64,000 nt of DNA, taken from Oreocharis arfaki (Eukaryota; Chordata; Aves; Passeriformes; Paramythiidae). Made by a program: the position numbers and the translations under genes. The stretch covers positions 62,001-126,000 of the forward strand of contig VZRR01002305.1 of assembly GCA_013398015.1 (NCBI GenBank), given 5' to 3'. The notes under the pieces are model-generated. The model was not told the origin of the DNA and made no database searches. It saw nothing but the letters and a program-made list of their open reading frames with translations. Of the stretch, positions 50,601 through 63,834 are shown in pieces (the stretch's first letter is position 1; each line of letters starts with the position of its first letter).

Positions 50601-53600
50601 TTATGGCACTTCCAGGACACAGGACCCCTCTGATCCATTCAGGTACATCTGGAAGGTCAAAGAACAATGTTAATAGGGCTTAGGAAAATGGGATGTGATC
50701 CAAGACCTGGGAAAGTCCTTGCAAGTGTGGTGCTTAGCATGGCACAGACTTGGTTCAGGTAAAACGAATTATTTGAATTAATGAAGGGATATTTTATTAT
50801 ATACAATACATGCTACTGAAGTAGATCAGCTAAAAAGTATTTTTGCAAAAAGTTGGGTGAAAATCTTCAGAGAAAAAGGAGAAAATGCTGCCTGAGGTGC
50901 AGAAAAGGTTTGTTTTACCTGCAGAAGATCAGATGCTGGGATGTCTGCCAGAGCAGGATTCCCACATTTCTCTTGATACTCTTGAATCAGAGCTGTTGCA
51001 TCATCAAGGCTGTAAGAGGCAAAGGCTGATCAACTTTGTCAAACAAAGCTCTCTAAAAAGCCAACAATTGAGACAGCAGAAGTAGAAAACCAAAGTACGA
51101 TCCCATGAGTTTGAAGTCAGCTGGGCGCTGCCATTTCCCAGTAGAGAAAACAAGCCTGGCTTTTTCACCAGGGCTGTTCAATATATTCTAGAGTTTAAAA
51201 TCAATATATTCTAGAGTTTAAATGTTTACTGGTTCCTGTCCCAGTTTGAGTGTGGGATAAGTGGTAGCAGTGCCCTGCAATCCTGAGGGTTTGGGCTCTG
51301 GCCTGAGTGTCCCCAAGTGTGAGAGGAGCCCAAGTGCTGTGAGCCACCCACGGGCGAGTGGGGCCCAACCCAGGGCCCTCTGTGATTTAAGTGCAGCACA
51401 AGAGGTGCTTTTAATTCTTGAAAGCTTCGTGGCAAAACCAACAATTCCCAAGTCTTCAGTACAGGCTGCTCATTTATTTATTTTTCCTGAGTGTTCTTAT
51501 GGCTGAAGCTGTGACTCTGTGATGGCCCTGAGCTGGATTCACCCAAAGGGAAGGTCAAGATTTTGATTATTTCACTCTGGTTGCTTCTATTTTACCTGCA
51601 TTTCATCTGCTGCTAATCCAGCTTTAACAACCTGTTACTTGGTCCTGAATGGCTGTAAAACTCTGTCCTAAGTATGCAAAGTAGTGAGGTGAGATTTATT
51701 TCTTTATTTAACTTAGCAATACTTTAAAAACCCTCGGAGACTAAGTACTAGAAGACCTCCAAACAGATGAAAATAAAAGAAAGGTGAGATTTAGTTCCTG
51801 TAATTACTACCAGTTACACCTGGTTTTTTACCATTTATTGACTTACCAGTTATTTTTGGCAAAATAATCCACCAGCTCTTTTATTCTGTGGGTGTTCATC
51901 AGGTGTTGCTTCAACAGTGGATAATATTTGGTTTTCCAGAACTGTTCATAGAGCTTCTCACTGATGATGCTGTCCAAAACCAAAGAGCTGATCTGGAGAT
52001 TTGAATTTTAGTAATGAAAAGTGTTAATATTTTAGACAAAAGAGATTTTACTTCTGAATGGAAAGAGCTCATAGATTTCATATTGGACTCTGCAGAGAAT
52101 AGGAGGGTTTTTTTTACATTTTTTTTTTAAAGTGCTGTGAAATGGCAGTTTTTATGAAAACTGCTCCCCAGATTCAGAGAGGGAAATGAGTTTAACTTGC
52201 CCATAGGGAGGCAGCTCAAGGCAAAAGTGCAGTTTCCTAAATCCTTTGGCCTTTTAGCTTGAAATATTAATTCAGAAAAAACAAGGTGGCTCTGCTGCTC
52301 TCCAAACAGGGGCAGCCCAGAGCACAGCACTGGGTATGTACAAGAAGTTTTTCAGTTGCACAACATAAATAAAAATGTATTTTATATTTTTTGAGCATTC
52401 TGTCAAGTAAGGCTGGACAAGATCAGAGGAGAGAGAAGAGGTCCTATGTACATTTATCTATCAAAAAAGCCTCCAAGTCAAAGGGAAGTGAAGTAAACTT
52501 TATTTATTTACCTGGGAAGCAAATGCTACCAGTTCTCCAGTGTCCATGTGTTCATCTATTTGTTGCAGCACAGTTTCTTTCTTGCAGGTTGATAACAAAC
52601 CCTTGTGAAAATAAGTTAGAAAACATTATTATTCTGTGATTGATTCAAGTAGGAACTCTCCCTTCAGAACAAATGTTTGATTTATTCAGAAATATTTTGA
52701 AATTCTAGGTGCAAGCATGGAATTATCAAACCAGGATCTGTGTGGTTGGACTGAAAGTGTTGCTTTTAACTCTCAAACGGTGCTTTGCTGTAGCTGTCAC
52801 AGAATTTTTTGGCTGAATGTCTTACACTCAAGCTGTGATTTGGGGAAACCTTTCTGAGGGTAACTTTAATGGCTGGAAGCCTAAGAATTTCAGGTGCTTT
52901 TGCTGGTCCCAGTTTGCTCATGACAAATATGGGAACAGCCTATAATGCTTCACCAGGGAGAACAATGCAGAGCATAAATTAATGGAAACAAATGAGAAGA
53001 GAAAGGAAAATGTCAAGGTTCATGCATAGGGAGGATATGGCTTTAAGGCAAAAGGTTTCTGTCAGAACTTGTGGTGCATATCAAACATCTTCCTTGGAAG
53101 TCAGGAGCTTGCAACTCAACACTCTTCCAAATTAGGGTTCAGTACTTTTCTTACAATCTGCTATGGCTTGGGTTTTACTGTTTTGTTTTTTTTTTCCCCA
53201 TGCATTTTATGGGAGGGATCCCATAAAACATCCTCAAATTCTCTAAAGGCAAAGTCATATGACAAAGCTACTGGGGATGACTAAAGCTTTAAAAGAAAAA
53301 AGAAGAGGAAGTGTTCACATGATCCCTTTAGAAGCCTTTGTGGGTGGGAAATGTTGAGCACTCATCAGCAGGGATGTGTTTAAGTTAACTGGAATTCTGA
53401 GTTACCACCTTTGATAGTCTCTGGTGAGCAGGACATGCTTAAGGACATTTCCCTTGCAGAGACAGGACACAAAACTTCTTATTTACCTGGATTTGCTGCT
53501 CTCGCTTCTCAGAGTGAGGAATGACCAAGAGGCACCCCAGGGCAAAAGCTGGGAGGTCCAGCTGGGTGTATTGTTTAGCAATTCCAATGATATCCAGGTC

Positions 53601-56600
53601 AGCCAGGACAGGACACCTTCAGGAGATCAGGAGGGAAGGTCTCAGCTGTGATTTGTTTAACTGGATGGCTCAGTGCTGCCAGCACAGCTGCCCTGAGATT
53701 TGTAAGTCAGGTAGAGCAACACATTTCTACCTCCCATTAATTCCAGAAATGGCCAAGCAAGTTGAAATTTCACTGAATACAAATGCATAAGGATTTTCTA
53801 GCCTGAAAAAAACCTCAAATCTCAACTCCAGTTTCTCTTTCTAAGCAGCCAAGGTCCTATTTCGAGGGGAATTGTTGGCCCAGAGCAGAGCTTCGGTACA
53901 GATGTGTCTGCACAGTAGAGCAGGATCCCTTTCCAGATAATCTTTAAGGTCCCTCCCAACCCAAAGCTATTCTATCTCCTAATTAACTTTTGGCTCAAGA
54001 CAGGCTCTCTGAGCTCTGTTGGCTCTTTTGAGCAAGTCAGAGCACTGTGGTGAATCAAATAATGAAAGAATGAGCTTTTTTGCACTGTGAAGGCAATGCA
54101 AGCCTGGTTTATGTACAGGATGTTTCGGAGCAGGGTTAGGGCAGGACTCTGAACTCACTTGAGCAGAACCCCAAAGCACTCCCGGCACTCCTGGAGCTGT
54201 TTGGGACTTGGTGGACACGAGGCTGAGACAGAAAGAAAGAGAACAAGGTGTAGCAAATCTACAACCAAGTTACTCCAGGAGCAGGACAGTGAGTTACAGC
54301 CCTACCTGTGAGGAAGGGGGACAGGACCACGCTGCGCCAGGCTCGACTGAAGCTGGGAATCTGTTGGCAACAAGGTTCATTTCAAGTAACAGCCAAAACC
54401 AGGTGTAACCAAACGTGTTATAAACACAGACACCCCGACCCACTGCTCCTGGAAGAAGCCTCTCAATATTCCTTTTTATTTATCCTGAGTGAATTATTCC
54501 CTAACATTGCTTTCCTTAGCTCAGAGTCTAAGGTTTAGGCATGTTCTGACTGATGGCAAAATGGTTCTGTCCAATGCTTCCTGACATACTGCACTGTCAT
54601 AAAAATAACAGGAATTCAAAAAGAATCTTTTTGTGGCTGACATGCAAAGACTCTAAATTCCTGCTAAGTGAAGAAAAAGATGAGAAGCCAGACAATATCT
54701 GCTTACCTCCCATAATGAAGGAATCCCAGTAATTGCAACCAAAACTCTTCTTAGATACTGAATCTGGAAAAAAAAAATTCAAGTACTTTGGTGTTTCTGA
54801 AGATTTGGCAATAATCTACAGAACTGCATTCAGCTTGTTCTGTCTGCAGGATGCAAACTTAAAGTTTCTGAAAGTATTTTCTTTGTATTCCTTTGATACC
54901 TGTGGAAATATGCTCTGTAGTTTAGTAAATTAAATTATCAACCACACTGCCAGGTACATCTGGTACCTCCTTAGGCTGCAGCAGCTTTATATAATGTTTG
55001 ACAATCACAGGCAATTAAGATTCTGAATGGCAACAACCAGGATTTCCATTACATTTTGGGGGTCATGTTTTGTGTATGCATATATGTAAATACATGTAGG
55101 CAGAGTTTGTATATATTTGCACACAAGAATGTGCCTATTACCTTACAAAATGATAATAACATGAAGAAAATTTTCCATTTATTACCATAGGATTTACTCT
55201 GAAAGGCTTTAAAAAAAAAAAATCAAAGTATAACAATTTAAGATCAAAATTTAAATTCCTCAGATCTTCAGCAGTTCAGGATCTCAGAGCCCAAAGTTAC
55301 CATGGTTTATGGCCTCTGTATCTATCCTGCTCTTCAGAAATCACTGGATAAACCCAGCCTTTTTCTCACCTTGCTGCAGGACTTTATCCTTAAAAATTCC
55401 TTACCATATTGAAGCCCAGGAGTTTCTGCAGGAGGCCATTCCAGAGCTGGGGATCATACACTTTGTATTCTAAACTAAGCTCTGTCACCAGTCTCACAGC
55501 CTGAAGGAGAGCAAGGACAACGCTGCATTTGAACAGAAATTCATGATCTTCAAACCTTTACAAGCCACTCTCAAAATTATTTCACACATGGGAGGAACAA
55601 AACCTAAACCATCTAGATGTGGTATCATTTTATTTTCTAATTGTAGGCAGGGTAAAGCATTTATCTGTCATTTCCAGAGTGCATTGAAGGAATATGTGTT
55701 TAGAAAAGCCTGTGCTTTGCAGAGGTGTAAATTCACACGGTGTGCAACAAAATTTACAAAGGGTTTAAAAATCCTACCCTGGGTTCGTGGCTGTGGTTCT
55801 TCCATAGCCCTTTAATCATGCCTTCCTTAGGACTCTTGTGGAATGATTCATAAGTAAATGGAATATTCAAGATCTCAAACTCTGCCAGATAAATGCAGCA
55901 CTTCAGAAAATACCTGTGAAAATAAGCCCCACCAAAGCAGCAGTTAAGTGCTGTTTATATTTTAATCCACATATTCAAGCTCAGGACAACACTGAAAAGT
56001 GTCCTTCTGTTGCTTTAATAATATGGAAAAAATTCATCTTACTTGACTTTTTCAATGGGTTTCTTAAAGAGTGATTCCACAGTGTTGGTATCTGCCAGGT
56101 AGAGCAAACACCTGAATGCTCTGGTCCTGTGAGCAAATGTCAGCTGAGTGTCACCAAAGGGCTGAGGGGAAAAACAGTCCCAAAGTCACAACAATTGGCT
56201 GAACAACTGGAGAGGACCATCCTAGAGGTATACAGTCCTCTAGTTTTCTAGATTTAAGACTATTAATGCAGGCAAGAAAAAGATATTTGAATATTTGTGA
56301 TATATAATATCACAAATGTAATTATTAAGAGTGGAAAAACTGGAGGTTAAGGTTCTGTTGAAACAATTCTACCACTTTCCTTTATTCCACCCAAAGTGAG
56401 CCAGTGTCTTACAGCAGCTTAAGACACACTCTAGAAAATGTTTAGGAAGTTGTTTCAGATAATATCAGCAGTAAGTTTAGAAAGCTCAGAGTTCAAGGGC
56501 TGCTCTTGACAGTCAATATCAAAATTCAGTGAAAATCCCCATTTTAACCCAAAGGTTGGTGAAAGGGGAAAACACAGAGCTCATACAAATCACAAACCAT

Positions 56601-59600
56601 CCAAAACACAGATGCAAAGGCCATAGGTTGAAGCTCTTGCAGGTAAGCAGACAACATTTGATTTTAATAAGAGGTAAAAAGCTCAAACAAGAATTTAGCA
56701 ACTCACAGATGTGTCAGATGTTGTAATTGCAAAGAGCATCCTTGAACTGTAATCCAGCGGGCGAGACTGAAGTAGGTAAATAACTCTGCAAAAATGGGTT
56801 TGTTTTTAATGCAAACACAGCTACTGAAATACAACACATCAACAGTCATTTAAATGTAAGTATTTCACTGTCAAAAAGAGAGCAAGGATTAAGATATTCC
56901 AAGGATATAACAAAGGAGGGGAAAACCTCCAAAAAAGCTCCTCTTAAGCACTTGAATCTCTAAGTTATTGTCAATGGCATTTCGTGGCACAAATAAATAT
57001 TGGATGATTCAAAAGTGATGTCAGCAGAAAGTAAAAAGAAGAAGAGTGAGCTCTGAATCACACACCTTCAGGTTTCTTGAAAGATCCATTTTTTAACTGG
57101 CAAGTTAAAAATAACTCACCATATCATAGGTAAGACAACGCACGTACCTTCGGAGTTCTTCATCCTCCTGAACATCTCCAAAGATTTCTTGGGTTTTCTT
57201 GAAAAAGAAATGAAAGTTTAGATGAGTTTTCCACATTGCTTGGATAAATAGCTGGGTCACACCCTTGCTTAAAAGCCTAGAATCAGTGGTTGATGAGGCT
57301 GATATATTTACAAGTGCTGTACTCCTCCAGGCTGGCTGCACAGCCCTTTTGTAGCACCAAAGGGAAGGTTTTAATCTCTACACAGACAGAAGGGAAAGCA
57401 TTTCAAATCCTTCTCACCAGAGACAGCAGTGTGCTATATTAGGAAGGTTTTGAAATCTTAAATAGATCCATGAGTACTACAGGCAATTTGTGCAGAATAA
57501 CCTCAAGTTTTCTGAACAAGTGGAGCAAAAAAAAAAATCCCCCATATTTTATGTTAACTGGTCATTTTCCTTCCAACCCCAAAGTGAGGACTTACCCCTG
57601 AGGGTGGTGTGCTTGGGCACAGCCATTTAGCCAGCAGTTTGTCATAAATTTTGTTCATATCCAAGTTGTTAATCTCAGCTATCTCCTTAGCTGCCACGTG
57701 GATATCTACAGGAAGAGGTGCAGACAAAGTTATTTCCAAACCAGCATCACTTTGCTTGGGGGGGTTTTTTTTAAAGAGCTTCTCTTTGCTCCTTTGAGCC
57801 TGGATTATGGAAACTCACCTGGATAATCTCTGCCAGCTGGATTTTGGAATCTTTGGTCGATGCTGTGGTGTTCATACAGTAAAACAATCAGATTTGCTGG
57901 TTTCCCAATGGACTTTAGATGCTCCCCAGTGTTCAAGTTATTTGTTATCAGGACATTTTCTGTTGCTGCTCTCTTATACTGCAAGTGCAAGTTCCTCTGG
58001 AGGACTTCTGCTTTCTCACGTGGCTCATCCTTTAGCAAAACACCACAGTTTTACATTAAAAAAGCCTCTTTTACTCAAAAGCACAAGAAAAATCATCTCT
58101 TTTATAGACTGGACAGCAGGATCTGCTCTTCAGAGGTGTCCCCACAGATATTTTTTTCTGCAGACAGAGAGGATTAACCACGTTGCTCTAGCTAGGAAAG
58201 GTATTTTGAAAAAAAATTGCAAAGCTGTGTTGTGGAAAAAGCCAAATAAAATATGTAGCAGTAGGTAAAATTAAGAGATTTTAGGGTAAAATGGAGAAGA
58301 AGAAAATATTAATATTAAAACTTGTGGCTGCTCAAATTTTAGTTTAATTTCAGCACAATTCTATCTGATCATGTGACTAAATACAGAGAACTACTTAGTG
58401 TTCTTTGTGCCTCAACAACTCCATAGGAAGTTTGATATTTATGATTAAAGCTGAGATTCTTATTCACCTTCCCCTATGAAAGGAAACCATGAAAAAACAA
58501 GCCTGAGAATCAAGTCAGAGCAGATTTTCTTTATATATAACACTGCAAACAGCTAAAGAATCTTGGAACTCTAAGCAAAAATTAATGATGCTATTGATCA
58601 AAGCTGGGTGAGATTCCACCTCATTCTCCTGCAGCCAGAAAAATGCACACAACAGGAGAAAGAACAAATTGTTCTTCCCTAAAACTGCTTATTTTTTGTC
58701 CAAGCTCCAAGAAGACTAAGCCTGATTTTTACAGGGTGTTAACAGGAGAATGGTACAGGACAGAAGGGATTCTTCTGGGGGGGTCACTTCCCCAGAAGTA
58801 TTTCCCATGTCAGGGTTGGTTATGGTACAATTTACACAGCACTGCCCAAAACACCAAAAATTAAAATACAAACTTAAATATTTTGTAATTTTTGTAGTAA
58901 CTTCCCAACAGTCTGGCAAGCAGTTTCCATTACCTGAGCTGTAGTACTCTTTAACCACTTCTCAGCCAGATAGAGACAGAATTTTAATGCCTGGACATGA
59001 TCAGGACCTTTTTAAAGATTAAAAAAAGGAAGAGAAAGAAGTAAATACATTAAGTTTTCATGAATCCTTCCTACAGTATATCCTATATCCATTTTATTTC
59101 GAAGAATTAAAAAGAAAATCAGAAGTTATTTAAAATATTAGGAAAACTTTGGTGTGTAAAGAGCAAAAAAATTGCTCCAAATTATTTATTTGGATCCAAA
59201 TAGCAGAGAAGGTAATTAAACTGGGCTGAAATATTGGCTCTTGGTGGAAAACTTGTCTGAAGATGGTGTGAACATGGAGAAACTTTTGGCAAGACAACAG
59301 GGCCAGGCTGGATGGGGCTTGGAGCAACTTGGTCTAGTGGAAGGTGTCCAGGTTGGAATAGGATTGGTTTGGGTTAAAAAAGCCTTTCTATGATTCTATA
59401 AAAAGAGGGGAAAAGAGGATTTGATGGTGATGCTGTGACATCAAATGGCTGTTTGCCTAACCTTGTTCAAAACTGGATGCAGGAGACAAATTCATTTCCA
59501 TCCTCCAACTTTGCTGGGTGTTATCCAAGGTCAGTGCACAAATGTTTGCTCAAACTCTCTCTCTCTGCTTGTCCCAAGCCTGTTCTCCCCCCATTCCTTC

Positions 59601-62600
59601 CCCCATCCCATTTGCAACTCACCTATGGGGAATTCCTGGGCAATCTTGTGAGCCATGGCCACAGCCCACTCTGGGTTGATTATAGACAGCAAATAGGACT
59701 GAAGGGCCTTCACAGTTTTCATGGTTTCCTTGTTAACAATGGAGGTACAGCCACTGTTCCTCATTTCGAGTATTTTTGGTTTCAGTTTTTTTTCAAAGAC
59801 ATGTCGAACTGCAGACATGTGGAAGGTATCCAGGGAAACCTGGAAAAATGTTAAAGTAGATGAAGAGTTGTCAGAGCTTCTACAGTGAGGCCCACATCAC
59901 ACAAAAGAAAGATGAAAACTTCTTTTTTTTGGGGTGTGGGGGAATAATATTTAAATGAATTCCTTCAAGCTGTTACTTTACCTTCATTAGTTTGGAAATC
60001 AACAGAAGTGTTGGGAAGGTTTCCTCACTGAGCTCTGCAGCTGAAAGGGAAAAGTCAGTTGCCTGTGAGACTCTCACAATCTACTCACAGCTTCCTCTGT
60101 GAAATTAAGCACTTTCTGTTTATTGGTGGATGGGGACCTCCATTGGGAGAGAAAGGATTTGATCTTCATTATCCCCACTGGCCTGGGAAGTGGGATATGT
60201 GGATAAATTTTAGAGGAAACAATTTGAGGACAAACCCTGCGTTGTATTTATCATCTTAGCTCCTCTGGGCAGCAATTTGGGAGCACAACAAGTGCTTTCA
60301 GAAGTACTTGGGGTGAAAACTGCATTAATAGAGAATTACAGTTAATATACAACATACACTGTAGCACTTTAAAGGTCACAGACAGCAGAGAAAGGGAATT
60401 TGAGATCTATATATGGCCATAAAAAATGCTGAACTTACATATAATGTTCCAGAAACACTGGGCAGTTCTGAAGAACAGCAGGTGAAAGGGCAGCCTGGTG
60501 TGAGCAGCTGGAGACAAGGGAATCATCTGCTCCAAAACATATTGGTGTTCTAGGTCCACTGGTGGAGAAATTCTTGTATAAGATTTCAGATGTTTGAGGA
60601 GGCTCAAAGCCTAAGGGGAGGAAAAAAAAGAGAAAGAAAATATGAATGAACAAACTGCAAAGTCCTGGAGGCTTTTTTGGGGGGCCAGTTGTTAAATATT
60701 CAGAGACTTTTTGTCCCTGCTACAAGAATTGCTGAGAAACTACTAGAAATCACTCTTTTTAAGGCTATTTTCTGAGGGAAAATTGTGTACATGGAATAAT
60801 TCAATTGATTTCAACAGTTCTGAATGAATAATAAACAGACAAAGCAGAAGTGAGGTGCCATTAGCAAGGTAACACATCTGGACATACCTGGCTCAGCTGG
60901 ATGCTGGTGTTCTTCTCATCAGCACTTTGGATCACTCTCAGGACAACTTCCAGAGTTTCATAGTCATAAGGATCCAGCTGTTCAAAATAATCATCTATTT
61001 GATAAGATCTTACATGATTTGTCTTATAAAAACATACAAGTGAGTTAATTTCCTCCTATTTTAGTAGCAATTACTGTTTCTTCAGTGCTATGTCAATATA
61101 AGCAGCATGACATAATTCTTTAAAACAAAATACTTCCTTAAATCTTAAATTCTAAAAAAAAAAAAAAAAAGTCAGGATTTTGCAGGAAGACCAAACAACA
61201 TGTGCTGAAAACAAAAACAAAAACCCCAACAACCAAAAACCCACCCCACAAAAACCCCAACCCTCCAAAATACAAAACCAAACCCCAACCAAACAAAAAC
61301 CACCCCCAACATATAATTTTTACCCCCCATCCATTTTTAATGTAGAACTTCTCCAGTGTACTTAGAAATTACTATTTTTAATTATTATTTTCTGGTTGGT
61401 TGTTTTTTAAGGGAAGTGGGGATGAAAGACTCCTACTTCTCTTTCAAGGAAATTAGATATGTTGCTGTAATTTCTTTTGCAGAGAAGCAGGAAACTGAAA
61501 CTTAACATTCACACGCTTCAAGAAAATTTGGAAAAAACACAGCCTTTTCAGTTGCTGTGGAATTATTAATCTGTCATTCAAGTGACATGCAGCATTACTA
61601 GATGTAGATTCCAGGGATTTAGCTGTGTTGGGTTTTTTTGTCCTTATTTTATAGTTTTTTTACCTTGCACAATATTCCACTGAGGCTCACGACCAGGTCT
61701 TTGGTGCTCTTCAGCAGAGGAATTATTTTTAGTGCTCTAGCCAGTAATGTGGAATGAGGTTGCCTCTCACTGCTTTCTGCAGGGTCATCTTCAACACCAT
61801 TTGTGTTTGAATTCTGGAGCAGAAGGGTTTCAATGCAAAGCTGCAGTGCAGCATCACTGTCCAGCATAAAAGTGCTAGGAAAGAACAGAAGATGATTTTC
61901 TCTGTGACCCTTGGTGTCATCAAGGACCTTCTTTCCTTATGAATAAATTAATCCAAGGCCTGTATATATTCTGAATAGCATTAAAAAAAAACCCAAACAG
62001 TTTGCATATTATGTTAATTAGGATTTATTTAAACCAAAATAGATTTCAGTGGCCATGGGTGTCCTTACAGCAACAATAGATTTAATAGGATCAGTACCTG
62101 CAGTAATTCAAGATGAGACCTGTGTCTACTTCTGGGTTTTGCACCAACACTCTTATGAGTTCTTTCTTCCTTACTGGTGGCTGTCTGAACACAGTCTCGA
62201 AAGAAATCTACAGATAAAGAAATAATTCATCTCCTCACCTTATACAGTGAAGCTTTTACTTCTTTTAGTTTCAATCCAGACACTTTCATAGCAGGAAAAA
62301 AAGCAGTGTATTTGCCAACTACCCCCTGTGCCAAATAGTACTTAAGAACTTGAATTTTCTTTTGCAGCCCCCTCAATTACTGCATTTCCACTTCTGATGT
62401 TTATTTATGCAGACAAGCAGAATGAAAAATCAGAACCAAAACCCCAACTTTGCTTACAATTTGAGTGGGAAATCTGCCTAAAACCACCCCCCACATCTCA
62501 GATTATACTGGTATTATTAACTGATTAGTTAATAAAACCATAAAATAAGTAAAAAAATAAAAACTTACACCAAATTTACCAAGCTGGATTCCCCATTCTG

Positions 62601-63434
62601 CATCAATAACCAGTTCCTGGAATTTTCTCTTTTCTTCTGCTTCACCATATTGGTCAGCAAGCTGTGCTCCCACCAGAGCTACTGCCTAGAAGGAAGGAGA
62701 AGGGAAATGAATACAAGTCTAATAAATAATCTGAAAATTGGGAATCCTGAGGTCTAAACCCTTAGAGGAACTTCAAACAATTCATGATCACACAACTGTG
62801 TAAAATGAAAACAAACCTCAGAGAAGGTGTCAGGACTACCCCACCTCCTGAGCTGGCAGTTCAAAGCTATTTTAAAATTTACTTTCTCTAAAATATTTTC
62901 CTAACATTGTAGAAAGTAACACAAAAGGTGCTTTTTAGGCATTTTCTCAGATTTTACATTACTCTCCCTCTCCATTTCTTTATGCTTTACTTCCCATCTT
63001 CCTTAATGTTTTAATAGATATATATTCACTCATTCCATTCTTGAGAACTGCTGCCAGAGAACAACTTAGCCAAAATATAATGCAGATTTAAACTATGATG
63101 GGACCTGAAATAAAGAATTTCAAGCTTTGGAATAAGTCATGGTGAGGTAACCCAATGCACAGGTTGAAAATCACATTAATTTTGACAGCAACTGCCTGTG
63201 CACAACTTCACACTGTGGTACAGAGGCAGCTCCACTCCCACTGCCCTAAATGAAAGATCTCTTCAACATTCTCTGCTGAAGAAACTCAAGGCCTTGGGTA
63301 TTTACCAAAACTTTTCTGTAATTTTGCCATGAATTGTTTATGATCTCCCACAGCTTATTGAACATCTCTTCCTTGGGCAAAATAATGCAATATCCCAGGG
63401 CCAGGTTCTGATCGATGACACGAGAGTTGAACAC
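50601..63434 (-). CDS. KNTC1: Kinetochore-associated protein 1 (ROD), C-terminal part (partial)
   Basis: Twenty-four exons join in phase to 886 residues. In transcript order: 63434-63306, 62685-62569, 62207-62098, 61874-61664, 60977-60888, 60610-60439, 60040-59982, 59839-59623, 59007-58934, 58029-57819, 57705-57596, 57197-57148, 56785-56707, 56161-56043, 55913-55778, 55500-55405, 54763-54707, 54360-54306, 54222-54159, 53616-53487, 52601-52512, 51992-51847, 51009-50919, 50648-50601. Diagnostic stretches: ALKFCLYLAEKWL, STKDLVVSLSGIL, ISPPVDLE, HVFEKKLKPK, LSIINPEWAVA, AAKEIAEI, LAKWLCPST and GMIKGLWKNHSHE, all matching the ROD C-terminus. ROD with ZW10 and Zwilch forms the RZZ complex, which recruits Spindly/dynein and MAD1-MAD2 to unattached kinetochores. 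Human ROD is 2209 aa, so the N-terminal beta-propeller lies beyond the right edge. No frameshift or internal stop was found. The last exon ends MYLNGSEGSCVLEVP*, longer than the human end. Confidence 0.94.
51178..51222 (+). repeat. Two-copy 22/23-bp tandem duplication in a KNTC1 intron
   Basis: The unit tcaatatattctagagttta with 2-4 further A occurs at 51178-51200 and 51201-51222. It lies in the intron between the third-last and second-last KNTC1 exons. Confidence 0.9.
53935..53976 (+). mobile_element. CR1 3'-end remnant in a KNTC1 intron
   Basis: 'agataatctttaaggtccct' then 'cccaacccaaagctattcta' matches the last 40 bases of avian CR1 copies. It is in the antisense orientation relative to KNTC1. 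Confidence 0.75.
59298..59400 (+). mobile_element. CR1 3'-end fragment in a KNTC1 intron
   Basis: 'agggccaggctggatggggc', 'ttggagcaacttggtctagt', 'ggaaggtgtccaggttg', then 'agcctttctatgattctata', the canonical CR1 terminal repeat. It is antisense to KNTC1. Confidence 0.88.
61150..61315. repeat. A-run followed by A/C-rich low-complexity tract (G/T-rich on the KNTC1 sense strand)
   Basis: A pure A run at about 61154-61170 is followed by alternating AAAAC/CCCC sequence to about 61315. On the minus strand C-runs become G-runs; 61240-61263 reads as four G tracts of 3-4 with loops of 2, 7 and 1 bases, a canonical G-quadruplex pattern. It is in the intron between exons 61874-61664 and 60977-60888. 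Confidence 0.8.
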
Positions 63435-63834
63435 CTGTGGTTTGGGGGGAAAAAAAAAAAAAGATAAACTTTAGGAATTTATTTAATTTATTCAATAGGT
63501 CTCTTTGTATCAAGTGCAACACATGAAAAATACTCCATAATTTTAGACATGTATTGGGCCTTTATGTTAGAAGTAAAAAAAGAAGAAGAAAAATGCATTT
63601 CAGGATTAAAAATCTGAATATCCTGAAGCCCATCTAAAAGTCTAAACTGCCTTAGAAGATGGTAAATTGCAGGTTTTGCACAGAGCTTTTTAAAAACTCC
63701 CCCCAGCTAGAAAAACTACCAATCTAAAACAAATCCAGGATTTAAAATGAGATGGAGGATACCTACAGATCATAAAGGCCATTATTATCATTTGGGACCC
63801 TAAAGGATCCCCTAAAGGTGAGGCTCCCTCTGTG

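Larger units (their letters stand above)
57706..63305 (-). other. KNTC1 introns, upstream half
   Basis: Short introns (about 0.1-0.9 kb) separate the ROD exons. I identified a CR1 remnant at 59298-59400 and the A/C-rich tract at 61150-61315. The remainder is AT-rich sequence with oligo-A/T runs and no other recognisable gene. Confidence 0.6.

Noticed and set aside
50885..51085. 66-codon plus-strand frame considered as a remnant of FAM216A or GPN3
   Set aside because: It is antisense to the second-last KNTC1 exon (50919-51009) and resembles neither protein.
57807..58268. 153-codon plus-strand open frame
   Set aside because: It is antisense to the KNTC1 exon at 57819-58029, whose ROD homology is clear.
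62098..62207. Possible 1-nt frameshift in a KNTC1 exon
   Set aside because: Re-reading the bases around 62160 showed the frame is intact; the apparent extra T was a misreading.
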